From contig NZ_CP088156.1 of NCBI RefSeq assembly GCF_021088345.1, positions 806,001 to 870,000 on the forward strand: a stretch of DNA of 64,000 nucleotides, written 5' to 3'. Below, one piece after another: positions 17,477-26,321 of this stretch. The notes beneath the pieces were generated by a model. It did no database searches, was not told the origin of the DNA, and saw nothing but the letters and a program-made list of their open reading frames with translations. Made by a program: the position numbers and the translations under genes. This DNA is from Bradyrhizobium ontarionense (lineage in GTDB: Bacteria; Pseudomonadota; Alphaproteobacteria; Rhizobiales; Xanthobacteraceae). How positions within the stretch are numbered: position 1 is the stretch's first letter; the number at the start of each line of letters is the position of its first letter.

Positions 17477-18235
17477 ATGGCTGTAACCATCATCACCGGC
17501 AGCGGGGCCGGCATCGGCGCAGCCGTGGCGCGCCGTGTGGCTGCACCGGGTCAGGCCATCATGTTGCACGGGCAGGGCGCCGACGAGGCTGGCCTCGCGC
17601 GTTTGCAGGCGGTCGCCGGCGAATGCCGGCAGGCCGGCGCCGAGGTCGGCTTTCACAGCGGCGACCTCGCGCGCGCCGGGACCGCGGCGGAGCTGGTCGA
17701 GGCGGCGCGCAAGGCGTTCGGCCGCGTCGATGCGCTGGTGCATGCCGCCGGCTTCGCCGATCGCCGCAGCTTTCGCGACCTGCCGCGCGATGGGCTCGAG
17801 CGGTCGCTGGCGGTGATGCCGGCCGCTTTTCATGAGCTCGCCAGCGCCGCGCTGCCTGACCTGCTGCAGAGCGCGCAGGCGCGTGTCGTCGCCATCTCCA
17901 GCTTCGTCGCGCACCGCTTCGTGCCCGGCGGCACCTTTCCCGCCTCGGCCGCGGCCAAGGCCGCGCTGGAGGCGCTGGTGAAGTGTCTCGCCATCGAACT
18001 CGCTGCTACCGCCGGGACTGCGAATGTCGTGGTGCCCGGCTATACCCGCAAGGACGAAGGCCGGCTCGGCTCGTTGGATCCCGCCGCCTGGCAGAGGGCG
18101 GCAGCGGCCAATCCGCAAGGACGGCTGGCGGAGCCGGACGATATCGCGGCCGCCACGCGCTTCCTGCTGTCGGCCGAAGCGCGCCATGTTACGGGCGCCG
18201 TGCTGCCGGTCGATGGCGGCCTGACCCTGATGTAA
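17477..18235 (+). CDS. SDR-family protein lacking the catalytic tyrosine
   Basis: This 252-residue Rossmann protein has the NAD(P)-binding TGSGAGIG motif (residues 7-14), HAAG in place of NNAG (89-92), the catalytic-serine strand VVAISSF (about 137-143) and a C-terminal VTGAVLPVDGG. At the active site, where classical members have YxxxK, the sequence is SAAAK: lysine 161 is present but tyrosine is replaced by Ser157. It may therefore be a non-catalytic or atypical SDR. The start ATG at 17477 gives the usual short N-terminus. Its stop codon is immediately followed by the ATG of a D-amino-acid-dehydrogenase-like gene, so the two are co-translated and probably act on the same pathway. Confidence 0.85.
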   Translation: MAVTIITGSGAGIGAAVARRVAAPGQAIMLHGQGADEAGLARLQAVAGECRQAGAEVGFHSGDLARAGTAAELVEAARKAFGRVDALVHAAGFADRRSFRDLPRDGLERSLAVMPAAFHELASAALPDLLQSAQARVVAISSFVAHRFVPGGTFPASAAAKAALEALVKCLAIELAATAGTANVVVPGYTRKDEGRLGSLDPAAWQRAAAANPQGRLAEPDDIAAATRFLLSAEARHVTGAVLPVDGGLTLM

Positions 18236-19501
18236 ATGGATCGAGAGGCGATGGAGAGCGTGCAGCAGACAGCCGACGTGGTCGTGCTGGGAGCGGGGAT
18301 CGTCGGCGTCTCCTCGGCCTATGCGATCCGGGAGCGCGGCCTCTCGGTCGTGCTGGTCGACCGCAAGGCGCCGGGCGAGGAGACGTCGTACGGCAATGCC
18401 GGCATTCTCTCCAGCGGCTCGATCCTGCCGCTCAACAAGCCCTCGCTGTTATCAGCGCTGCCATCCTATCTCGGCAACCGGAATGCGGCGCTGCGCTGGG
18501 ATCCAGCCTGGACGTTGCGCAATGCCGAATGGGTGCTGCGCTTCCTCGCCAATGCGGTGGAGTCGCGGGTCAGGCCGCGCGCGACCGCGCTGCACGGCCT
18601 GATCGGCGCGTCGCTGAAGCTGCATCGCGACTGGATCGTCCGGGCAGGCGAGCCGCAGCGCATCCGCGAGACGGGATGGCTGAAGGCATGGCGCAGCGAG
18701 GCGCTGGCCGCCGCCAGGGAAGAGCAGGCGGTCCTGGCCGACTACGGCATCAAGAGCGAGCTGCTCGACCGCCAGGCGATCTCCGCGCTCGAGCCCAACA
18801 TGCTGCCGGTCTACAAGGTCGGCCTGCTGCACAGCCAGACGGCGTCCGTGGATTCGCCGGGCAACGTCACCAAGGCCTATGCGCGGATGTTCGAGGGCGC
18901 CGGCGGCGCGTTGCGCCAGTCCGAGATCAGGGCGCTGTTGCCTGATCAGGACGGCTGGCGCGTGGTGCTCGGCGACGGCGAGGTCCGCGCGCGCCATGTC
19001 GTGGTCGCGCTCGGGCCGTGGTCGCCGGATGTCCTGCGGCCGCTCGGCTATCGGGTGCCGATGGCATTCGAGCGCGGCTATCACCAGGAGTTCACGCCGA
19101 ACCCGGGACGAACGCTGCTGCGTCCGATCCATGACGCCGAGGGCAGCTTCCTGATGACTCCGATGGAGAACGGCGTGCGCGTCACCTCCGGCGTCGAGCT
19201 GACCGATCGCGATGCGCCCTCCAATTTCGCCCAGCTCGAGCAGGTGGTGCCGCTGGCGCGCGGCGTGGTCGAGTTCGGCGAGCCGGTGGCTCAGCCCTGG
19301 CGCGGGGCGCGGCCGACCCTGCCGGATTCGCTGCCGATGATCGGGCCGGCGCCACGGCATTCCGGCCTGTGGCTTGCATTCGGCAATCAGCACATCGGCT
19401 TCACCACGGGGCCGGCCACGGGCGCGGCGATCGCCGCGATGATCGCGGGCGAGGCGCCGTCCTTCGACGCGTCGGCGTTCGCTCCGAGCCGGTATCTGTG
19501 A
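18236..19501 (+). CDS. FAD-dependent D-amino-acid dehydrogenase-like oxidoreductase
   Basis: This 421-residue DAO/DadA-type flavoenzyme has the FAD-binding VVVLGAGIVGVSSAYAIRERG at residues 14-34, ETSYGNAGI after the second strand, and a C-terminal FGNQHIGFTTGPATG that closes the FAD site. DadA-like enzymes oxidise D-amino acids to 2-oxo acids and pass electrons to the respiratory chain from the inner face of the membrane. The substrate here is not determined. It directly follows the SDR gene and precedes a polar amino acid ABC permease by 47 bases, which points to uptake and oxidation of an amino acid or opine-like compound. Confidence 0.9.
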   Translation: MDREAMESVQQTADVVVLGAGIVGVSSAYAIRERGLSVVLVDRKAPGEETSYGNAGILSSGSILPLNKPSLLSALPSYLGNRNAALRWDPAWTLRNAEWVLRFLANAVESRVRPRATALHGLIGASLKLHRDWIVRAGEPQRIRETGWLKAWRSEALAAAREEQAVLADYGIKSELLDRQAISALEPNMLPVYKVGLLHSQTASVDSPGNVTKAYARMFEGAGGALRQSEIRALLPDQDGWRVVLGDGEVRARHVVVALGPWSPDVLRPLGYRVPMAFERGYHQEFTPNPGRTLLRPIHDAEGSFLMTPMENGVRVTSGVELTDRDAPSNFAQLEQVVPLARGVVEFGEPVAQPWRGARPTLPDSLPMIGPAPRHSGLWLAFGNQHIGFTTGPATGAAIAAMIAGEAPSFDASAFAPSRYL

Positions 19502-19548
19502 TGGGCCGGCACAATCGGCGGCGCCATCGCGCCGGGCTCGGAGCTTGA

Positions 19549-20217
19549 ATGAACTACACCTGGGATTTCGCCATCCTCGCCAAGTACAGCCATCTGTTCT
19601 GGGTGGGGCTGGGCTGGACCATGGCCTATACGCTCGGCACCATCCTGCTCGGCTCGGCCATCGGGCTGTTCGTCGGCATCATCAGGCTGCGCCGCCCCGT
19701 CGTCATCGACTGGCTGCTGATCGCCTATATCGAACTGTTCCGCTGCACGCCGCTGCTGGTGCAGATCATCTGGTTCTACTACGCGTTTCCGGTGGTGATC
19801 GGTGTCAACATTCCCGCGCATGTCGCCGCCGTCACCGTGCTGTCGCTCTATGGCGGGGCGTTCTACGCCGAGATCGTGCGCGGCAGCATCGAGAGCGTGC
19901 CGCGCGGCCAATGGGATGCGGCGCGCGCGCTGGGCTTGCGTCCATGGCGGATGATGCGGCTCGTGATCCTGCCGCAGGCGTTGAAGCCGATGCTCGCGCC
20001 CTACGTCAACCAGTCGGTGACGCAGCTGAAGAACACCTCGCTGGTGTCGGTGATCGCGGTGCCCGATCTCGTCTACAACGCCACTCTGATCAACGCCGAT
20101 ACCTACCGCCCGCTCGAGGTCTACACCATCATCGCGCTGATCTATTTCGCGATCCTGTTTCCGGCCACCCTGCTGGGCCGGCGGTTCGAGCGCGGCATGA
20201 GCTACGACAAGGCGTGA
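19549..20217 (+). CDS. polar amino acid ABC transporter permease
   Basis: This 222-residue HisM/GltK-type inner-membrane permease has about five transmembrane helices. The characteristic ELFRCTPLLVQIIWFYYA is near residue 63. The EAA loop that contacts the ATPase is ARALGLRPWRMMRLVILPQA (about 125-144). No ATP-binding protein gene lies beside it. A matching solute-binding protein is encoded convergently just downstream, across a palindromic repeat. The ATPase and perhaps a second permease must come from elsewhere. Confidence 0.95.
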   Translation: MNYTWDFAILAKYSHLFWVGLGWTMAYTLGTILLGSAIGLFVGIIRLRRPVVIDWLLIAYIELFRCTPLLVQIIWFYYAFPVVIGVNIPAHVAAVTVLSLYGGAFYAEIVRGSIESVPRGQWDAARALGLRPWRMMRLVILPQALKPMLAPYVNQSVTQLKNTSLVSVIAVPDLVYNATLINADTYRPLEVYTIIALIYFAILFPATLLGRRFERGMSYDKA

Positions 20218-20226
20218 CCCATCGGC

Positions 20227-20308
20227 CGTCATTGCGAGGAGCGAAGCGACGAAGCAATCCAGAGCTACGTCGGGACTCTGGATTGCTTCGCTTCGCTCGC
20301 AATGACGG
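20227..20308. repeat. palindromic intergenic repeat
   Basis: CGTCATTGCGAGGAGCGAAG at the left end and CTTCGCTCGCAATGACGGC at the right, with GAAGCAATCCAGAG / CTCTGGATTGCTTC inside, form a near-perfect 80-base hairpin. This element type is widespread in Bradyrhizobium and Rhodopseudomonas genomes. It lies between two convergent genes, where it may also act as a bidirectional terminator. Confidence 0.9.
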
Positions 20309-20329
20309 CGGAGGGGGTCGTGAAGTCCG

Positions 20330-21211
20330 TCAGATGCTCAATTCGACCGGCACGTCCTCGGACTTGACGCCGGCAAGGCCCAGACCCTTGACGAACCATT
20401 CGCGCATCTGGCCGATGCCGCGGTTGTAGTCGATCCACACCGCGAGGAAGTCGCGCCAGCGCTTGTCGGACTCGCGGCGCACGCCCATGCTGGAGGGAAT
20501 TGCGACCGAGGGCGACTGCAGGATCTTGTAGGTGCCGAGATTGGGATTCTTGGCGATCGCGGTGAGGCCTAGGATCAGCGCGTTGACGACGACGTCGACG
20601 CGGCCGGACGCCATCTCCAGCATCACCTCGTCGCGCGACTTCAGCGACTTGATCGTGGCATTGGGGGCAAAACGCCGCGCCACCGCCTCGTTGGCCGAGC
20701 CGACGTCGACGGCGATTCTGACCTCGGGCTTGTTGATGTCGGCCCAGGTCTTGGCCTCCAGGCCCTTCTTCAGCATGGCGCCGAACGGGTGCGGAAACAC
20801 CGTGCCGCAGAAGTCGATGACCAGCGCGCGCTGCGGCGTCGGGTTGAGCGCGAAGCCGAGGTCGATCTTGCCGGCCTGCAGGTCGAGCACCGAATTGCCG
20901 TAGGTCGATTCGACATATTCGAGCTTCACGTCGAGCAGCTTGGCGATGTCGTTGGCCATCTCGATCGAGAAGCCCGACCAGGTGCCCGAGGCGAGATCCT
21001 TGTTGAAATAGGGCAGCTCGCCCGGCAGCACGGCGATGCGCAGCACCTTGTTGGCGCGGACGCGGTCGAGCGTGTTGTCGGCCGCCGCTTGCGCTGATGC
21101 CGGGCTCGCCGTGATGGCGGACGCGAGCGCGGCGCCGGAGCCGATCGCGAGCGCGTAGCGCAGTGCGTCGCGGCGGTCTTCGGAAATCCTCTGGTCGTCT
21201 GAAGTGGTCAC
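20330..21211 (-). CDS. amino acid ABC transporter substrate-binding protein
   Basis: This 293-residue periplasmic binding protein of the family-3 (polar amino acid) type has core features LRIAVLPGELPYFNKDL, WSGFSIEMANDIAKLLDVKL and DLGFALNPTPQRALVIDF. The N-terminus has paired arginines (EDRRDALRY) before a hydrophobic stretch ending PASAQAA, suggesting Tat export. The start is GTG at 21211, with a perfect AGGAGG five bases upstream; the longer frame beginning at 21274 lacks such a site. It converges on the permease gene and is its likely partner. Confidence 0.92.
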   Translation of the reverse strand: MTTSDDQRISEDRRDALRYALAIGSGAALASAITASPASAQAAADNTLDRVRANKVLRIAVLPGELPYFNKDLASGTWSGFSIEMANDIAKLLDVKLEYVESTYGNSVLDLQAGKIDLGFALNPTPQRALVIDFCGTVFPHPFGAMLKKGLEAKTWADINKPEVRIAVDVGSANEAVARRFAPNATIKSLKSRDEVMLEMASGRVDVVVNALILGLTAIAKNPNLGTYKILQSPSVAIPSSMGVRRESDKRWRDFLAVWIDYNRGIGQMREWFVKGLGLAGVKSEDVPVELSI

Positions 21212-21354
21212 ATAATCCTCCTGCACCAATCGGCGCGGAGCGTAGCGTCGGCTCCGCGCGCCAGCAACCAGCATGTCGGACCTGTTAGCAATCGGTGGCG
21301 CCGACCAGTCATGCGGAAAGGTGGCCGGGGGGCTCGTTTATAGGCTGCGATGCC

Positions 21355-22368
21355 TCATTCCCGTGCACGGCTGATCAAGTCGTGATCGGTCTCACCAGGC
21401 GGAAGCTGCTTGTTGCGCAGGCGCTCAGCGAACGGCCGCAATAGCTGCGGCGCAAGGTGAATCGGGAACTGACTCATCGCGAAGTAGAGCCAGGTCGTGC
21501 CCGGTATTGCGCCCTCGGTGGCGGCCAGCATGAGGCCCATGTTGCGCAGCGAGACCATCATGCCGAGCGCCATCGCCCGTTCGCGGCCAGCGCTGTAAAA
21601 CAGCAGCATCGTGGTACCGAGCAGCAGGAAGAACACCGCGAACGCCAGCACCGCCAGTCCCAACATGCGGAACGGGCCCGCGACCAGGTCGGCCAGGAAG
21701 TGGGCCATGATGGCCGAGGCGAACACGAACAGGATGCAGATGTTGAAGCCGTCGATCGGCGCACGGTGGCGCCGGATCGCCGTGATGCCGAAGGCGAGGC
21801 GAATGACAGTCGCGACAGCCACGGCGCCAGCGAGGATGCCGGCGAGCTTCAGCCCCAGTGCGGCCGGGGACAGCGACAGCGTCTGGCCGAGCAAGGCATA
21901 GGCGAACAGCGGCGCCGTCAGCGGCACCAGCGCGGTCGAGGTCACCAGCGTGATCAGCACCAGCGTCGCATCGAGCCCCATCAGCGCCGCCAGCGCGGGA
22001 GAGGCCATCATCGGCGACGCCGTCGCCTGCAGCATGAGGGCGAGGTAGAGATCCGGTGCCGCGGCATCGACGGCCGTGATGCGCGCGAGGGTGCCGACCA
22101 GCGCCGGAACGGCGATCGTGGTCCAGGCGGTCGCAGCGATCACCAGCGCAGGACGTCTGAGGTGCGCGCGGAGCATCGCGACGTCGACGCGCATGAAGGA
22201 GATGCAGAGCAGCAGGAAGATGGCCTCGGTGACGTAGGGGCGCGTCAGCGCCCCGACCGGCGGCACCGCGATGGCGACGAGGAGCACCGCGGCGATGGCG
22301 CGTGTGCCCTGATTGCCAAGCCAGCTCAGGGCTTGCAGGGGAAAAGCGAGAGGCCCGGAGGATGGCAT
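21355..22368 (-). CDS. BASS-type (bile acid:sodium symporter-like) membrane protein
   Basis: This 337-residue protein has about nine to ten transmembrane segments and the overall layout of the bile acid:sodium symporter/arsenite permease superfamily. Features include AIFLLLCISFMRVDVAMLRA early, QATASPMMASPALAALMGLD in the conserved crossing helix, and GMMVSLRNMGLMLAATEG near the end. It probably moves an organic anion with sodium, with substrate unknown. It stands alone between the binding protein and a ketopantoate-reductase-like gene, both on the same strand. Confidence 0.8.
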   Translation of the reverse strand: MPSSGPLAFPLQALSWLGNQGTRAIAAVLLVAIAVPPVGALTRPYVTEAIFLLLCISFMRVDVAMLRAHLRRPALVIAATAWTTIAVPALVGTLARITAVDAAAPDLYLALMLQATASPMMASPALAALMGLDATLVLITLVTSTALVPLTAPLFAYALLGQTLSLSPAALGLKLAGILAGAVAVATVIRLAFGITAIRRHRAPIDGFNICILFVFASAIMAHFLADLVAGPFRMLGLAVLAFAVFFLLLGTTMLLFYSAGRERAMALGMMVSLRNMGLMLAATEGAIPGTTWLYFAMSQFPIHLAPQLLRPFAERLRNKQLPPGETDHDLISRARE

Positions 22369-22499
22369 CAGTATTCCAAGCGATGTGAATCAATGAACGC
22401 GCGAACCATGCGTTGGTCGCGCGTTCCGGCAAAGTCACATCTCGTTACCGATGATGTCGGCGCCCTGCGAGTACGCCGAACGCCGAACTCTCCTGCACA

Positions 22500-23564
22500 T
22501 CACTGCGCGCTGGAGCCGCCCACCACGATCTTCTCGTTGAGCTTGAAATCGACGATCTGCACCGTCTGGTCGATCTCGGCACTGGGCATGCCGATCTGCT
22601 GCGCGATCAGCTTCACCAAGAGGTCGACCCGCTCGATGAAGGGCGCGCCGGCAGCGACCGCGCGCGCAGCCGACGAGGGTTTCAGCAGGCTCTCGGCGGC
22701 CTTGGCGTATTTCTCGAACGGCACCTGGTCGCTCGGATCGGCGCCGAGCTTGCGCGCGATCGCGTCGACATGCTCGTAGATCGACTTCGACAGCGCGAGA
22801 TTGCCGTGCACGGCGTCGCGGATCGCCTGCGGCTCGCCGCGCGTGATGCAGCGGTAGTTGCCGGTCAGCAGCATCGACCACTTCGCCAGCGGCACGAACA
22901 GCGAGTCGAACACCTTCAGCTTGACCGGCACGTCATGGCCGTCGAGCGTGACGGCGTCGATGTCGCGCTCGAGCTCGCGCAGCAACGCGTTGTGCGTCGC
23001 GTCCTCGAAGGCGGCGGCCTTGAAGTTCGTCGGCAGGCCGACATGCAGCACGTTGGCGGCTTCCTCCGGCGGACGGAAGGCCTGCGGATCCGGCGAGCAC
23101 AGCGTCACCAGGCCGGGCGTGAAGCGCTCCCACACCTTGGCGTTGGTATAGGCCTCTTCGAGATCGCTGTCGGCCAGCGCCGGGATGCGCTTGAGGTAGG
23201 GCAGCGGCGGCATGTTCATGATCGAGAGACACGGCAGCTTGGCCTCTGCGATCTTGACCATCAGGACACGGATGGTGTGGTTGGTGTATTGCGGCTCCTG
23301 CATCGCAAGACCGACGAGGTCGTAGCGCGACAGGTCGACAGTGTCGGGCGAGGCGGCGTCGAGCTTGCCGGTCAGGTCGCGCGAGAAGATGGAGCGATGC
23401 GTCGGCTCGTCGCGCAGCTTGATGCGGACTTCAGTGCCCTCGCGGTTGATCAGCTCGGCGGTCTTCTTGCGGCAGACCAGCGTCACGTTGTGGCCGGCCA
23501 TCAACAGCTTGGTGGCCAGCAGGGAGCCGTAGGAGGCTCCGAGGATCAGAATGTTGCGCGCCAT
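22500..23564 (-). CDS. ketopantoate reductase (ApbA/PanE) N-domain protein
   Basis: The 354-residue protein begins MARNILILGASYGSLLATKL, a Rossmann nucleotide-binding fold in which the usual GxGxxG is GASYGS, followed by LVCRKKTAELINREG. That matches the ApbA/PanE N-terminal domain. The C-terminal half is helical and longer than in true ketopantoate reductase. The family reduces 2-oxo acids with NADPH, but this divergent member probably acts on another substrate, so I give no gene symbol. It is a single gene, with a 254-base gap upstream holding no gene. Confidence 0.8.
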   Translation of the reverse strand: MARNILILGASYGSLLATKLLMAGHNVTLVCRKKTAELINREGTEVRIKLRDEPTHRSIFSRDLTGKLDAASPDTVDLSRYDLVGLAMQEPQYTNHTIRVLMVKIAEAKLPCLSIMNMPPLPYLKRIPALADSDLEEAYTNAKVWERFTPGLVTLCSPDPQAFRPPEEAANVLHVGLPTNFKAAAFEDATHNALLRELERDIDAVTLDGHDVPVKLKVFDSLFVPLAKWSMLLTGNYRCITRGEPQAIRDAVHGNLALSKSIYEHVDAIARKLGADPSDQVPFEKYAKAAESLLKPSSAARAVAAGAPFIERVDLLVKLIAQQIGMPSAEIDQTVQIVDFKLNEKIVVGGSSAQ

Positions 23565-23818
23565 ACCTTGGTCTTCCCCAGAGATTCATTCGCGATTTTT
23601 ATTGGCGATCCAGCCGCACCGTGGAGTCCGTCAGACGCCCAAAAAGGGCGGACGAGGGCGGTAACCCATTGCCTCGATTGCTGGCATACCAGAGCCTACA
23701 TCACATGGAATGAGCTGTCTGGCAAGGTGCGGCGCACGCGTGCGCCATCCGGCGCGGGTGGCTGAATCGGCGGCCGTCCCCCGAGGCAATGGTGGAGCGG
23801 ATTGCAACGTCGGGCGTC

Positions 23819-24430
23819 TCAGCTGAGCGCCATGTAACGCCCGGGCTTGTGGTTGATCGCGATGATGACGTTGACGATCACGATGCCCAGGATCGACAGC
23901 GCGAGCCGGTCGACCGGGATCACGAAAAAGGCGGCGATCATGATGACGAAGTCGACGGCAAGCTGGAAATAGCCGGCGCGGACGTTCCAGTGCTCCTGCA
24001 GATAGAGCGCCAGGATGTTGACGCCGCCGAGCCCGGTGCGGTGGCGGAACAGCATCAGCAGCCCGGTCCCCGTAAGGCCGGCGCCGATCACGGTCGCGTA
24101 GATCGGATCGATATAGCCGATGTCGACCCAGGATGCCGTCAGCCGCGAGAACACCGCGACGAGGCCGACCGCGACGAAGGTGCGGACCGTGAACGGCCAG
24201 CCCATGCGCCGGACAGCCAGCACATAGAAGGGCAGGTTGATCAGGAAGAAACAGAGCCCGAAGCCGTAGCCGCTGATGTAGCTGAGCAGCAGCGACAGGC
24301 CTGCAGTGCTGCCGACCAGCAGCACCGTCTTGCTGTAGATCAGCATGCCCAGCGATACGAACAGCGTGCCGAAGGTGAGCGCCATCGCGTCTTCGTAGAG
24401 CTTGTGCCGCTCCTGAACTATATCCGTCAC
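23819..24430 (-). CDS. YitT-family membrane protein
   Basis: This 203-residue protein has five to six transmembrane helices and YitT (DUF161) features. TVLLVGSTAGLSLLLSYISG and the conserved FRHRTGLGGVNILALYLQE are visible. YitT proteins are of unknown function, and some have been linked to transport or stress. The gene is followed upstream on the same strand, after 25 bases, by the aminotransferase gene, which suggests they share a transcript. Confidence 0.85.
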   Translation of the reverse strand: MTDIVQERHKLYEDAMALTFGTLFVSLGMLIYSKTVLLVGSTAGLSLLLSYISGYGFGLCFFLINLPFYVLAVRRMGWPFTVRTFVAVGLVAVFSRLTASWVDIGYIDPIYATVIGAGLTGTGLLMLFRHRTGLGGVNILALYLQEHWNVRAGYFQLAVDFVIMIAAFFVIPVDRLALSILGIVIVNVIIAINHKPGRYMALS

Positions 24431-24455
24431 GCGTTGCCCTCTCGCCCGCGAGCGC

Positions 24456-25631
24456 TCACAGCGCCTTGAACAGGCCGGCGACGCGCGCGACGTCGGCGAG
24501 CTTCAGCCCGGCGACATTGATGCGGCCGGAGGTCGGCATGTACACACCGCTCTTCTCACGTAAGGCCAGGACCTCGGCCGGGGTGACCGGCAGCAGCGAG
24601 AACATGCCTTCCTGCACGCCGATGGCGACGGTGTTCGACCAGCGTCCGCCCAGCGCCTCGGCAAAGGAGCGGCGCAGCGTCGCAAGGCGCAGGCGCATCG
24701 ACTCCAGCTCCTCGCTCCAGTCCTGCCGAAGATCGGGGCTGTCGAGGATGGTCTTCACGATCGCCGAGCCGTGGTCCGGCGGCATCGAATAGCTCGTGCG
24801 GGCGATCGCCACGAGATTGGAGCGCGCGGTGTCGGCCGTCGCCGGCGATGCCGCGACGGTGTAGAGGGCACCGGTGCGTTCACGATAGAGGCCGAAGGAT
24901 TTCGAACAGGACACTGCGACCAGCGCCTCGGGCACGGCAGCGATCATGGCCCGCAGCCCCGCCACGTCGCCTTCGAGGCCGGCGCCAAACCCCTGGTAGG
25001 CCGAGTCGATCAGCGGCACGAGCCCGCGCTCAGCGATGACGGCGGTGATGCGTGTCCAGGCGTCGGCGGTCAGCACGGCGCCGCTAGGATTGTGGCAGCA
25101 CGCATGGATGAGCACGGCATCGCCCGGCTGGGCGCGCTGCAGCGCCTCCATCATGCTGTCGAGCAGGATCGTCTGCGAGGTCACGTCGAAGAACGGGTAG
25201 GTCTCGATCGCGAGACCCGCGGCCGCGAAGATGCCGGCGTGGTTCGGCCAGCTCGGCAGCCCGAGCCAGATCCTGCCGGTGCCGGCCTGGCGGATCAGGT
25301 CGGCTGCGAGACGCAGCGCGCCGGACCCGCCGGGCGTCTGCACGCCTGCGGCATGGACCGACGGCTTGAGACCGCCGACCAGCGACCACAACAGGTCGAG
25401 GAAGCGCTGGTCGCCCTCCGGCGCCACATAGCCCTTGCTGTCCTGGCTCTCCCAGATCAGGCGCTCCGCGGCCTTCACCGCGCGGAAGATCGGTGAATGG
25501 CCGGCCTCGTCGCGATAGACGCCGACGCCCAGATCGACCTTGTCCGTCCTCGGATCGGCCTTGAAGATGCCGATCAGGGCAAGGAGCGGATCATCGGGCT
25601 GGCGGCTCAATCGTTCGAACATCAAGGGCAT
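24456..25631 (-). CDS. aromatic/aspartate-type amino acid aminotransferase
   Basis: This 391-residue class I PLP aminotransferase is of the AspC/TyrB subgroup. It opens with FERLSRQPDDPLLALIGIFK and KVDLGVGVYRDEAGHSPIF, has the HACCHNPSGAVLT substrate/PLP loop, and the cofactor lysine in VSCSKSFGLYRERTGAL. It exchanges the amino group between aspartate or aromatic amino acids and 2-oxoglutarate in the cytoplasm. The start is the ATG at 25631; MFERL three codons later is an alternative. It probably forms an operon with the YitT gene. Confidence 0.93.
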   Translation of the reverse strand: MPLMFERLSRQPDDPLLALIGIFKADPRTDKVDLGVGVYRDEAGHSPIFRAVKAAERLIWESQDSKGYVAPEGDQRFLDLLWSLVGGLKPSVHAAGVQTPGGSGALRLAADLIRQAGTGRIWLGLPSWPNHAGIFAAAGLAIETYPFFDVTSQTILLDSMMEALQRAQPGDAVLIHACCHNPSGAVLTADAWTRITAVIAERGLVPLIDSAYQGFGAGLEGDVAGLRAMIAAVPEALVAVSCSKSFGLYRERTGALYTVAASPATADTARSNLVAIARTSYSMPPDHGSAIVKTILDSPDLRQDWSEELESMRLRLATLRRSFAEALGGRWSNTVAIGVQEGMFSLLPVTPAEVLALREKSGVYMPTSGRINVAGLKLADVARVAGLFKAL

Positions 25632-25956
25632 TCCTGTTGGTGCAGCCGGGCTGGTCGGCCATGACCCGTCCTCGCGGGCGGTCGGACACTATCTTGGTTG
25701 CAGCGCAAGAACAGCGGAAATTTCGCCGACGCTTGGCTTCCTTTGCGCGCACGGGGAAACCCTCCAGCGGGATCGCCGGCAAAGCTGATCGTTGTCCCCT
25801 ATCAATGAACTGGAGAACAGGCGTCAGAGGGCGCGCATGAATGCAAAATCTGACAGGCGAGGTTACTGTTGTGGCCGGCTTGCAGCCGCGCCTTTGCTTG
25901 GCGACTTCACAATGCAGCGCTCAAGTTTGTCCTCGTTGTCTTAGTGCCGCGAGGTC
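25632..25956. other. gene-free stretch
   Basis: About 325 bases lie between the aminotransferase start and the end of a small hypothetical gene, both on the minus strand. I see no supported frame, terminator or repeat. Confidence 0.35.
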
Positions 25957-26286
25957 TCATGGTTGCCTCTGTGGCGGATGAATCTCACCTTCATCACCTT
26001 CGTCGTCGGTCTTTCTGGCGTGCTTGGCGGCGAGTTGAGATCGAACCTTGCCATCGACTTTGCGCCCGGTGGCACGCTTCCACTTCCGGAGTTCGTCGGC
26101 CGTCAGAACGACTTTCACGACCTGCTCTTTGAGAGGGCTGCCCAGGCCTTCGATGGTAGCCTGAGCGCTGGCCAGCCATTCCTCGTAGGTGTCGTGCAGA
26201 TCTGGACAGATCTGCTTGATATCCTCCCATTCTTCGGGCCTGTACCAGGCGAGCGCGATCATTATGGTTGATGGTTCCTTGGTCAT
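25957..26286 (-). CDS. small hypothetical soluble protein
   Basis: This 109-residue protein starts MTKEPSTIMIALAWYRPEEW, with a helical middle (DLHDTYEEWLASAQATIEGL) and a basic then acidic tail. I do not recognise it. The start at 26286 is preceded by a purine-rich GGAAGGCAGG, better than any earlier start in the frame. It follows the esterase gene on the same strand after 35 bases, so co-transcription with it and with the upstream SDR gene is likely. Confidence 0.7.
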   Translation of the reverse strand: MTKEPSTIMIALAWYRPEEWEDIKQICPDLHDTYEEWLASAQATIEGLGSPLKEQVVKVVLTADELRKWKRATGRKVDGKVRSQLAAKHARKTDDEGDEGEIHPPQRQP

Positions 26287-26321
26287 CCTGCCTTCCTGCC
26301 GGCTGTGGTGTGGGTGGCAAC

